64,000 bases of DNA from Streptomyces sp. R33. GTDB lineage: Bacteria > Actinomycetota > Actinomycetes > Streptomycetales > Streptomycetaceae. Both the position numbers and the translations under genes were made by a program. The notes beneath the pieces are model-generated. The model did not search any database. It was given only the letters and a program-made list of their open reading frames with translations, and was not told where the DNA came from. Location of the stretch: assembly GCF_041200175.1 (NCBI RefSeq), contig NZ_CP165727.1, positions 7,806,001 to 7,870,000 on the forward strand, written 5' to 3'. Shown here in pieces: positions 27,007 to 34,519 of the stretch; position 1 is the first letter of the stretch, and each line of letters begins with the position of its first letter.

Positions 27007-27045
27007 TTCTTGCGTTCTTGCGTCTTGAGGTCCTGCGTTCCTGCG
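27007..27045. repeat. degenerate tandem octamers
   Basis: About five head-to-tail copies of ttcttgcg (the first two exact; later ones tcttgagg, tcctgcg, ttcctgcg) in the 145-bp spacer between the Wzz-like gene and the 2-epimerase gene. Less GC-rich than its surroundings. Possible spacer or regulator-binding array upstream of the Wzz/Wzx pair. Confidence 0.5.
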
Positions 27046-27084
27046 GTGTGGCCGAGTCGACCTCTTCGCCGGCCCGGACGGGCG

Positions 27085-28194
27085 CTACGGCGCCAGGTCG
27101 GTGGGCCGCAGCCGGTTCCCCGCCGTCCCGCCGTCCAGCAGGACCGCGGCGATGCGCTCGCTCGCGCGGCCGTCCCAGAGCTCGGGGCACCGCGCCGCGG
27201 GCGGCTCGTCGAGCACCCGGTTCACCGTGGCCGTGATGCGCCCCGGGTCGGTGCCCGCCAGTAGGTTGGTGCCCTCCTCGACGGTGATCGGCCGCTCGGT
27301 GTTCTCCCGCAGCGTCACGCAGGGCACACCGAGGGCGGTGGTCTCCTCCTGGACGCCCCCGGAGTCGGTGAGCACCACCCGGGCGGCGTCCTGCAGGGCG
27401 ATGAAGTCGAGGTATCCGGCCGCCGGGACCATCCGGATCCCGCCGGGGACGCCGATCTCCTCCAGCCGCTGCGCCGCCCGAGGGTGCACGGGCAGTAGCA
27501 GCGGACAGCGGTCGGCGATCTCGCCCAGTGCCTTCAGCAGGCCGCGCAGCGCCCCGGGGTCGTCCACGTTGGCCGGCCGGTGCAGGGTGACCAGGCCGTA
27601 CCCGCCCCGGGTGAGCCCGTACCGGTCCAGGACGTCCGAGGCGCTGGCCCGGTCCAGGTTGGCGAACAGGGTGTCGATCATGACGTTGCCGACGACGTGG
27701 ATCTGGTCCTCCCGGTACCCCTCCGACCGCAGGTTCGCGGCCGCATCGGGGGAAGGAGCCAGCAGGTAGTCGCTGACGCGGTCGGTGGCGACCCGGTTGA
27801 CCTCCTCCGGCATGCCCCAGTCCCGGCTGCGCAGTCCGGCCTCCACATGGGCCAGCAGCGGGCCGGCCTTCGCGGTGACCAGGGCGCAGGCCAGTGTGGA
27901 GTTGATGTCGCCGACCACCACGACGACGTCCGGGGCCAGTTCGTCGACCAGCGGCTCGAAGGCCGCCATCACCCGGCCGGTCTGCTGGGCGTGGGTGCCG
28001 GACCCGGCGCCCAGGTAGCGGTCGGGGGAACGGATGCCGAGGTCGCGGAAGAACACGTCGTTCATGGACTCGTCGTAGTGCTGCCCGGTGTGGACGAGGA
28101 TCACCTCGGCGCCGCGGCGCTCCAGCGCGTCCATCACCGGTTTGATCTTCATGTAGTTGGGCCGTGCTCCGGCCACGCAGATGATCCTGGGCAT
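27085..28194 (-). CDS. wecB: UDP-GlcNAc 2-epimerase (non-hydrolysing, WecB/WbpI family)
   Basis: 369 residues, the normal length. It begins MPRIICVAGARPNYMK, with the GARPN signature of the family. HTGQHYD, GDINSTL, HVEAGLRS, the catalytic-region TLHRPANVDD and TDSGGVQEET all match. Family members interconvert the C2 configuration of UDP-GlcNAc or, in the WbpI branch, of UDP-GlcNAc3NAcA. WbpI and WecB cannot be separated by eye, and the neighbouring 3-amino-sugar genes make the WbpI role attractive. Four bp separate it from the upstream dehydrogenase gene, so the two form an operon. Confidence 0.92.
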   Translation of the reverse strand: MPRIICVAGARPNYMKIKPVMDALERRGAEVILVHTGQHYDESMNDVFFRDLGIRSPDRYLGAGSGTHAQQTGRVMAAFEPLVDELAPDVVVVVGDINSTLACALVTAKAGPLLAHVEAGLRSRDWGMPEEVNRVATDRVSDYLLAPSPDAAANLRSEGYREDQIHVVGNVMIDTLFANLDRASASDVLDRYGLTRGGYGLVTLHRPANVDDPGALRGLLKALGEIADRCPLLLPVHPRAAQRLEEIGVPGGIRMVPAAGYLDFIALQDAARVVLTDSGGVQEETTALGVPCVTLRENTERPITVEEGTNLLAGTDPGRITATVNRVLDEPPAARCPELWDGRASERIAAVLLDGGTAGNRLRPTDLAP

Positions 28195-28198
28195 GGTG

Positions 28199-29455
28199 TC
28201 AGAGCACCTCCACGGCGGGACCGGAGACCCGGTTGCGGCAGTCCAGTACGAAGGAGGCGTGCTCGGTGATCATCGCGTAGTCGAAGGAGTCGTGGTCGGT
28301 GAGCAGGACGACCACGTCGGCGGAGGCCAGCTCCTTGCGGGTCGGCTCGACCCGCACGAGGCGGGCGTCGACCTTGAGGCCCTCCACCACGTGGGGGTCG
28401 GCCGCGCGCACCTTGGCGCCCATGTCGAGCAGCAGCTGGGAGATGCGTACCGCCGGCGACTCCCGTGCGTCGCCGGTGTTCTTCTTGTACGCCAGCCCCA
28501 GCAGCAGGATCCGGGAGCCGTTGACGGAGCGGCGCTTGGCGTTGAGCGCGTCGATGACGCGGCGCGCCACGTACTCGGGCATGTGGCTGTTGATGTCGTT
28601 GGCCAGCTCGACGAAGCGGAAGTTCTGGCCGAGTTCTCGCTGTACCCGCCAGGACAGGTACGACGGGTCGATCGGCAGGCAGTGTCCGCCGACCCCGGGG
28701 CCCGGGGTGAACTTCATGAAGCCGAACGGCTTGCTGGACGCCGCCTCGATGGCCTGCCACACGTCGATGTCGAGGTGGCGGGCGAACATGGCTATCTCGT
28801 TGACCAGGGCGATGTTCACGTGCCGGAAGGTGTTCTCCAGCAGCTTCGCCAGCTCGGCCTCCTTGGGCGAGCGCACCGGCACCGTCTTGTCGACGAGACC
28901 TCCGTAGAAGGCCTCGACCGCCTTGAGCGAGGCGGCGTCCACACCGGAGACGACCTTGGGCGTCTGCTGGAAGCCCCAGACGGTGTTGCCGGGGTCGATC
29001 CGCTCCGGGCTGTAGCCGAGGTGGAAGTCGGCTCCGGCGGTGAGGCCGGATCCGTCCTCCAGGATCGGGCCGAACAGCTCCTCGGTGGTGCCCGGGTAGG
29101 TGGTGGACTCCAGGACGACGGTCGCGCCGGGCCGCAGGAAGCGGGCCAGGGTGTGCGCCGACTCCTCGATGTAGCGCAGGTCGGGGGCGCCGTCCTGTAA
29201 CGGGGTCGGGACGGTGACGACCGCGATGTCGAAACCGCCGCAGTCGCGGGCGAGTTCACTGGGCTGGTAGGCGCCGCGCTCCAGCGCCCGGGTCAGCCGT
29301 TCGGAGGAGACGTCCTCCACGTACGACTCGCCGGCTGCGAGGCTCTTGACCCGCCGGGCGTCCACGTCGTAACCGACCACCTGGTGTCCGACCTCGGCGG
29401 CCCTGATGGCCAGCGGGAGGCCTACGTATCCCTGTCCCACGACGACGACGCGCAT
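28199..29455 (-). CDS. wecC: UDP-N-acetyl-hexosamine 6-dehydrogenase (WecC/WbpA family)
   Basis: 418 residues. VVVVGQGYVGLPLA is the NAD-binding loop. The catalytic thiol is C259 in GPGVGGHCLPIDP, with K204 nearby and LAYKKNTGDARESPA in the C-terminal domain. It oxidises C6 of UDP-GlcNAc or UDP-ManNAc to the uronic acid in two NAD-dependent steps. Codon 86 is TTA (29198-29200 on the top strand), rare in this DNA and dependent on bldA tRNA. Its ATG shares one base with the stop of the upstream transferase (TGATG). Substrate choice (GlcNAc versus ManNAc) is unresolved. Confidence 0.92.
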   Translation of the reverse strand: MRVVVVGQGYVGLPLAIRAAEVGHQVVGYDVDARRVKSLAAGESYVEDVSSERLTRALERGAYQPSELARDCGGFDIAVVTVPTPLQDGAPDLRYIEESAHTLARFLRPGATVVLESTTYPGTTEELFGPILEDGSGLTAGADFHLGYSPERIDPGNTVWGFQQTPKVVSGVDAASLKAVEAFYGGLVDKTVPVRSPKEAELAKLLENTFRHVNIALVNEIAMFARHLDIDVWQAIEAASSKPFGFMKFTPGPGVGGHCLPIDPSYLSWRVQRELGQNFRFVELANDINSHMPEYVARRVIDALNAKRRSVNGSRILLLGLAYKKNTGDARESPAVRISQLLLDMGAKVRAADPHVVEGLKVDARLVRVEPTRKELASADVVVLLTDHDSFDYAMITEHASFVLDCRNRVSGPAVEVL

Positions 29456-30249
29456 CAGTGACTCCTGTTCGCGGAACCGGCAGACGGTATGGCAGACGGT
29501 GTACGGCGGATGAGTTCCCGGGCCGTCATGAGGAGGAAGGCGGTGTTGGTGGTGAGGTAGCGCTTGCCGAGGCGGCGCGGCTCCTGCAGGGCCCGGTAGA
29601 ACCACTCGAGGCCCATGCGCTGCCAGACCGCGGGAGCCCGCTTGGTGATGCCGGCCAGGATGTCGAAGGAGCCTCCGACGCCGTGCACCACGTGGGCGCC
29701 GGTGCGCTTGCCGTACCCGGCGGTGAAGATCTCCTTCTTGGGCGAGGTCATGCCGAGGAACAGCAGCCGGGCGCCGCTCTCCGCGACGGCGTCGGCGACC
29801 TCGGCCTGGTCGGCGTCGTCGAAGTAGCCGTTGCGGCTCCCGGCCACGCGCAGCGCCGGGAAGCGCTCGGCGATCCGGCCGAGCATCAGGTCCAGTACGT
29901 CCTGCCGGGCGCCGAGCAGGTAGACGGGGACGTCCGCGGTCTCGGCGGCGGCCAGCAGCCGCATGAACAGGTCGATTCCCGCGACCCGTTCGGGCAGCCT
30001 GACGCCGAGGACGCGGCCGGCCCACACCACCGCCTGGCCGTCGGCCAGGACGAGGTCGCAGCCCGAGACCGCCGCCGCGAGGCGCGGGTCTCGGCGCATG
30101 TTGACCAGCTTGGCGGCGTTGACCATGCCGATCTCGATCTGCTCGCCGCGCTTCACCGCGTCGAGGCAGCGACGTACGGTCTCGTCCATGGTCAGGGCGT
30201 CGAGCCTGACCCCGAAGAGGGTCGGTCGGGACGGTCGGTGAGCAGTCAT
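29455..30249 (-). CDS. WecG/TagA/CpsF-family glycosyltransferase (GT26)
   Basis: 264 residues. The family landmarks are visible: NAAKLVNMRRDP near 45, then LVLADGQAVVWAGR, PVYLLGAR, and LGMTSPKKEIF in place of the usual GxPxQE. This family transfers ManNAc or ManNAcA to lipid-linked GlcNAc as the second step of teichoic-acid-like or ECA-like polymers, and needs no Wzx. It therefore fits the WecB/WecC pair downstream. ATG 30249 overlaps the upstream stop by 4 bp. No first-step polyprenyl-phosphate sugar transferase is in the window, so priming must be encoded elsewhere. Confidence 0.88.
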   Translation of the reverse strand: MTAHRPSRPTLFGVRLDALTMDETVRRCLDAVKRGEQIEIGMVNAAKLVNMRRDPRLAAAVSGCDLVLADGQAVVWAGRVLGVRLPERVAGIDLFMRLLAAAETADVPVYLLGARQDVLDLMLGRIAERFPALRVAGSRNGYFDDADQAEVADAVAESGARLLFLGMTSPKKEIFTAGYGKRTGAHVVHGVGGSFDILAGITKRAPAVWQRMGLEWFYRALQEPRRLGKRYLTTNTAFLLMTARELIRRTPSAIPSAGSANRSH

Positions 30250-31433
30250 CTGTGCAACCCCCCGAGCCAGGCGTGGAGCAGCCAGCCGAACTCGTACGGC
30301 CTGCACTCGCGGTCGATCACGACGGGGCGGAAGATCCGGTCGAGCGGAGCCAGCCGCGCGTGCGGGGCCACCTTCGTGGTGACTCCGCGGGCGGCGCGGA
30401 CGGCCTTGGCCGGGTCGCCGCGGTACACCTTGCGCCAGGTGACCCCGTACTTCTCGAGGATCATGGGCTCGCGCGGGGTGCCGTCGGGCCCGCTGATCTC
30501 GGGCACCTCCGTCATCCAGCGCAGGCCCCGGCGGATGGCGGCGCCGAAATCGGTGCCCCCGGCGTCGGCGAGGTCGAAGAGGGCGGTCGGGGCCATGGCG
30601 TGCTGGTGCACGCTGTAGACGGGGTATCCCTCCACCACATCGCCCGTGCGGGCGTCGTAGTGCCACCACCACTGTCCGCCGTCCCCCTGGAGTGCGCAGA
30701 TCCGGGCGGCGCAGGCCTCGGCGGCCGCGAGGGCCTCCGGATCCGGGCCGCTCGCGTGCAGCCGGGCCAGCGCCTGCAGCGGATACGTCTGATCGGCGAA
30801 GCAGGCGACGTGGGAACGGTATCCGGGGACCAGCCCCGGCCCGGTGGCGTGCGGGAACAGCGGACTGCCCACCGCCCGGGCCGCCAGCAGCCGGTCGCGG
30901 GCGACCGCCAGGCGGTGCTCCACGTCCGCCGAGGTGCGGGCCGCGGCGAGGGCGGAGAGCACCCATGCCGCCTCGACGGTGTACTGCGGCCGCCCGGGGA
31001 TGTCCAGCGCGGCCACCCGCGCCAAGGCGTCCGCGAGCTTCGGGTGGCCGGTCTCGGCGGCGGCCCAGGCGATGAGCGCCGCGTCCCCGAGGTTCGTCAC
31101 CACGGGCAGCCGCTCCACCAGCAGTCCCGCGTACTCCTCGACGCTGTGTCCGCCGAACAGGGCGCGCTGCCGCTCCTCGGGCAGGAACCGTGCCCCCAGC
31201 GCGGTGATGGCCGCGTACCGGGTACTGGTTCCGCGCCCCTCCATCCGGCGGACGCCGTCGGAGGTGACCGTCCCCGCCCGGGTGAACACGAAGGTGTCGG
31301 AGCCCGGCAGGTACATGTCGGGCAGTCCCGCCTCGGCCAGCGCGAGCAGCCGCTCGGCGAGCGCGTGCAGCGACGGGTCCTCGTGGGCCAGTGCTTCTAA
31401 TCGTGCTGCTCGTGCTGCTCGTGCCGCGGTCAC
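30246..31433 (-). CDS. uncharacterised helical-barrel protein, contains a TTA codon
   Basis: 395 residues, soluble, no signal peptide. The sequence is a chain of amphipathic helices with repeated aromatic/glycine turns (GRPQYTVEAAWVL, DGGQWWWHYDARTG, YEFGWLLHAWLGG). This resembles (alpha/alpha)6-barrel enzymes such as glycoside hydrolases, epimerases or terpene-cyclase-like proteins. I cannot name a family. GTG 31433 is preceded by ggggtgggga. Codon 12 is TTA (31398-31400), inside a tandem cgtgctgct repeat encoding Ala/Ala/Arg units. The stop overlaps the WecG-like start by 4 bp, so the product surely serves the same polymer. Confidence 0.7.
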   Translation of the reverse strand: MTAARAARAARLEALAHEDPSLHALAERLLALAEAGLPDMYLPGSDTFVFTRAGTVTSDGVRRMEGRGTSTRYAAITALGARFLPEERQRALFGGHSVEEYAGLLVERLPVVTNLGDAALIAWAAAETGHPKLADALARVAALDIPGRPQYTVEAAWVLSALAAARTSADVEHRLAVARDRLLAARAVGSPLFPHATGPGLVPGYRSHVACFADQTYPLQALARLHASGPDPEALAAAEACAARICALQGDGGQWWWHYDARTGDVVEGYPVYSVHQHAMAPTALFDLADAGGTDFGAAIRRGLRWMTEVPEISGPDGTPREPMILEKYGVTWRKVYRGDPAKAVRAARGVTTKVAPHARLAPLDRIFRPVVIDRECRPYEFGWLLHAWLGGLHR

Positions 31434-31861
31434 CGGGTCCCCACCCCGGTTCCCTGTGTGCTGCGCGCACCTCGTATGTCCGAGCTGTACGGCTCCAACA
31501 CACCTACCCCCTCTGATCGCTCCTCGGACAGACCTGGCGGTCGTCGTTCCGCGGAGGGGACTGCGCATGACGGCGCACGTGCCGGCGGTGTGATTCCCCC
31601 GTTGGCACGGACCGTCCGGGGCCGCCCACTGGATCCCCCCAGCGATGCCCCGGACCGGAGCACGCGCGAACGGCAGCGTCGGGCGGGCGCGATGATGCGC
31701 CGTCCGTCACCTGGTCCGCGATGCCCTCGTCGTGTACAACCCCCCACTGAACAAAGCCTGTTGCCTGCTCAGATCCCGTGTACAGGGACAAGGTATGCCC
31801 AAGGGTGTTCGTTGATTGCGGTTTTGAGGAAATGCCGCTGACCTAAATTGCCGACGTACCG
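31434..31861. other. 428-bp intergenic region, no gene seen
   Basis: Spacer between the helical-barrel gene and the WbpD-like gene, both leftward. The right 60 bp (31800-31860) are clearly less GC-rich. Open frames on either strand do not look coding. It probably carries the promoter for the 31.4-22.8 kb leftward operon; I could not fix -35/-10 boxes. Confidence 0.4.
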
Positions 31862-32461
31862 TCAGGTCCGTTCGACCAGCGTTTCGTCCTTCTCCTCGTG
31901 CAGCGCACCGGTGCGCGGGCACTCCCACACGCCCGGTTCGCCCGCGCGCTCCACCAGGCGGACCCCGGCCCGCCCCACCCAGCCGATGCGGCGGGCCGGC
32001 ACCCCTGCGACCAGTGCGAAGTCCGGTACGTCCCGGGACACCACGGCGCCGGCCGCGACCAGCGCCCAGCGACCGATGCGCACCCCGGCCACACACACGG
32101 AACGGGCCCCCAGGGAGGCCCCTTCGGCGACCACGACACCGGCGGCCTCCCAGTCGCCGCCGCGCTTCTGCCGGCCGTCGGGGTCGACGGCCCGCGGATA
32201 GAAATCGTTGGTGAGCACGGCGGCCGGGCCGATGAACACCCCGTCGCCGAGTTCGGCGGGCTCGTAGACGAGCGCGTAGTTCTGCAGCTTCACGTTGTCG
32301 CCGATCCGCACGCCGGGGCCCACGTACGCCCCCCGCCCCACGATGCAGGCGCGCCCGAGCCGCGCGTCCTCCCGTACCTGGGCCAGGTCCCAGATCGTGG
32401 TTCCGTCCCCGAGTTCGGCCGTCTCGTCGACCTGGGAGGAGGGTTGAATGCGGACACTCAC
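31862..32461 (-). CDS. WbpD/WlbB-like hexapeptide N-acetyltransferase
   Basis: 199 residues, nearly all left-handed beta-helix. IQPSSQVDETAELGDGTTIW at the start is the signature opening of WbpD/WlbB enzymes. GPAAVLTNDFYPRAVD carries the active-site asparagine region, and AGAVVSRDVPDFALVAGVPA ends the helix. WbpD/WlbB acetylate the 3-amino group of UDP-GlcNAc3NA. Translation starts at GTG 32461 with aagggga upstream. It stands apart from the operon by 428 bp but runs in the same direction, and it fills the acetylation step of the predicted UDP-ManNAc3NAcA route. Confidence 0.87.
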   Translation of the reverse strand: MSVRIQPSSQVDETAELGDGTTIWDLAQVREDARLGRACIVGRGAYVGPGVRIGDNVKLQNYALVYEPAELGDGVFIGPAAVLTNDFYPRAVDPDGRQKRGGDWEAAGVVVAEGASLGARSVCVAGVRIGRWALVAAGAVVSRDVPDFALVAGVPARRIGWVGRAGVRLVERAGEPGVWECPRTGALHEEKDETLVERT

Positions 32462-32549
32462 GCGGCGGTCCCCTTACGGCTGGAGGTACTGACGTAAGGG
32501 GGGAGCATATGCGCCGTGCGTGCGGCCCACCGGGAGATCAACGGACTGT

Positions 32550-34007
32550 TCACGCAGTGGACTTGGGGTTCCCGCCCGGGTGGTGGACGACGAGGGTGCC
32601 GTACGCGGACAGGGCTGTGGCCGGGTCGCCGGCGGTGTGGCGCAGGGTGCTGTCGAGGAAGGCGAGGCTCGCGGCGGCGGTGATGCGTGGGCCCGCTGTG
32701 CGGTCCAGGGAGCCGACGAGCGAGGGGAGGGGCGGCAGGTAGAGGGGCGCGTCCGTGAAGGTGAGGTGTGCGGCCCCGGGGACGGTGAGGCGGTAGCTCG
32801 TGGCGGTGCCGAGGTCGAGGACACGGGTGAGGCGTGGGAGGTAATCCGGGTCGGTGTCCGGGCCGATGGCCTGGGTGAGTGCGAGCACCGGCTGGGGGAA
32901 GGGCTGCGGCGCCGGGTCGTGGGGAGCGCCGTCCAGGTCGATGACGGCGGCGAACCGGGGGTCCTGGCGGGCCGCCTGCAGGGCCGCGGCCCCGCCGAGG
33001 GAGTGGCCGGCTGCGACGACGCGGCCGGTGTCGAGGTGTCCGGTGAGCGGGCCGGCCATCTCGCCGCTGTCGATGCGGCCCAGCTGGGTGCGTACGAAGC
33101 TGAGGTCCGCGGCGCGGACCGCCGTCCAGCCGGCCGCCCGCTTCTCGTCCTCCGCGTCGTCGCCGGTCGCCGAGACCTTCGTACGGATCGTGCGGCCCTC
33201 GGTGAGTACGACGCCTGCGGAGTCGTAGGGGTGGTCGAGGCCGACGACGACGTAGCCGTGGCCGGCCAGTTCCTCTGCCCAGGCCGTGTTCTGCGTACGG
33301 ACCCCGCCCAGGCCCGGGGAGAACAGCACGACGGGGAACCGTTCTCCGCCGCCGGCCACGGGTGCGTCGAACGTCGCATGCGTGTGGGCGCGCGGGAGGC
33401 CGTCCAGCAGGATTCGGGGGAGACCGGCGTAGTCCGCGAGGGCGTCGGAGACGACGCGCGCCTCGTGTGCGGTGCGTCCGAGGTACTGGGCGCGGCCGGT
33501 GCCCGCGGTGTCCTTCCCGGCCGGGTACCAGAACTGGGCGACGACCGTACGCCGGTCCTCGGGTGCGGCGGTGGCGGTCTCGGGGCGCTCGGGGTCGGTC
33601 AGCTCCAGCACGGTGGTGCCGACCGCGAACGGTCCGGACGGCTCGGGGAACGCCGGGGTGGGCAGGGCCCAGGCCGCTGCCGGGCCCGCGGCGATCAGCG
33701 CGAGGCACACCACCGACCCCGGGAGCGCGAGCCACCACGGAGCCCTGCGCGCCGCCCGCCCGGTACGCCCTCGCAGCAGCGGCGACAGGGCGAAGGGGAG
33801 GGCGACCGCCGCGCCGGCCAGCACCGGCACCATCTGCCAGCGCAGCCCGATCACGCCGAGCACCGCCCCGGCCGCCACGACGACCGCCGAAGCGGCGACG
33901 GTGACCGGTCTCCGGAGCCGGGGCGGCAGCCACCGCGCCAGGACCAGCACGACTGCTCCCAGCACCAGGAGGGCCTCCCAGGGGGACATCTGGACGTATG
34001 CACTCAT
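32550..34007 (-). CDS. membrane alpha/beta-hydrolase (PAF-acetylhydrolase/lipase-like)
   Basis: 485 residues. Three or four membrane helices fill residues 1-115. A hydrolase domain follows: FPVVLFSPGLGG with the oxyanion-hole region near 225, the nucleophile S336 in AAGHSLGGAA, an acidic residue in IDLDGAP, and a histidine in PGAAHLTF. The catalytic domain resembles platelet-activating-factor acetylhydrolase/dienelactone-type lipases and should face outward. ATG 34007 is used; GTG 34016 is an alternative three codons upstream. It is divergent from the PAP2 gene. Substrate unknown. Confidence 0.82.
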   Translation of the reverse strand: MSAYVQMSPWEALLVLGAVVLVLARWLPPRLRRPVTVAASAVVVAAGAVLGVIGLRWQMVPVLAGAAVALPFALSPLLRGRTGRAARRAPWWLALPGSVVCLALIAAGPAAAWALPTPAFPEPSGPFAVGTTVLELTDPERPETATAAPEDRRTVVAQFWYPAGKDTAGTGRAQYLGRTAHEARVVSDALADYAGLPRILLDGLPRAHTHATFDAPVAGGGERFPVVLFSPGLGGVRTQNTAWAEELAGHGYVVVGLDHPYDSAGVVLTEGRTIRTKVSATGDDAEDEKRAAGWTAVRAADLSFVRTQLGRIDSGEMAGPLTGHLDTGRVVAAGHSLGGAAALQAARQDPRFAAVIDLDGAPHDPAPQPFPQPVLALTQAIGPDTDPDYLPRLTRVLDLGTATSYRLTVPGAAHLTFTDAPLYLPPLPSLVGSLDRTAGPRITAAASLAFLDSTLRHTAGDPATALSAYGTLVVHHPGGNPKSTA

Positions 34008-34179
34008 CGCTTTCACGTCGCCATCGTCGAGGCGCTCGGGCTTCGTGGCGTCACCCTCGGGTCGGGTCGGTCCTGCGACCTGAGTCGCATCGAGTGCTCT
34101 CCGGAATTTCTCTTGTCATATGCCTGTCGTGTTGCGCGTATCCGTGCATATGGTGTGGCTCCGGACCATCCCGGGCACA

Positions 34180-34210
34180 CGGCCCTCCCGCACTCCCCAC
34201 GGGAGGGCCG
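34180..34210. terminator. strong hairpin with no obvious gene to terminate
   Basis: Perfect 11-bp stem (cggccctcccg / cgggagggccg) with a 9-nt loop. It lies upstream of both flanking divergent genes, so it ends no visible gene. It could terminate a small RNA, attenuate a leader, or be a leftover of a deleted gene. Confidence 0.55.
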
Positions 34211-34407
34211 TAGCGCGGCACGTCACCAGGCCCCGCCCGGTCCCTGTGGACCGTCAGGCACATGTACTCCGCGAATCGCGCCGCCCGCGTGGGCCCGCGT
34301 GGTCGCGTCTTCCGGCCCTGGAGCCCTGACCTGGCGTACGGTCGGGGGCTGCCTCACCCTGGGCCGGTCCGGGTTCGTGTCGGCCGGGGGATACTGCGTA
34401 CCCCGAT

Positions 34408-34427
34408 CGTCTACAGTTCCGTAGACG
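34408..34427. promoter_or_regulatory. operator-like dyad upstream of PAP2 gene
   Basis: Perfect 7-bp inverted repeat cgtctac / gtagacg with a 6-nt centre, 93 bp before the PAP2 start. Its TAC-n6-GTA core is of a size bound by dimeric winged-helix repressors. The cognate regulator is not adjacent. Confidence 0.5.
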
Positions 34428-34519
34428 GGCTCTCACCCCTTCACCGCACGGGAGTTGTTCCCCATGGCAGCCGCTCTCTCAGGCGCCACGCCGCCGCCGC
34501 GGCCGCGGATCGCCTCCTG

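Larger units (their letters stand above)
34017..34519. other. 503-bp intergenic region with hairpin and operator-like dyad
   Basis: Divergent spacer between the hydrolase and PAP2 genes. It contains an 11-bp-stem hairpin (34180-34210) and a 7-bp-arm dyad (34408-34427), listed separately. Its AT-richer stretch (about 34090-34160, with two catatg-like steps) is unlike the rest of the window. No convincing coding sequence. Confidence 0.45.

Noticed and set aside
31401..31424. cgtgctgct repeats considered as a microsatellite or CRISPR-like array
   Set aside because: Only about two and a half copies inside a coding region encoding Ala/Ala/Arg; no spacers and no cas genes.
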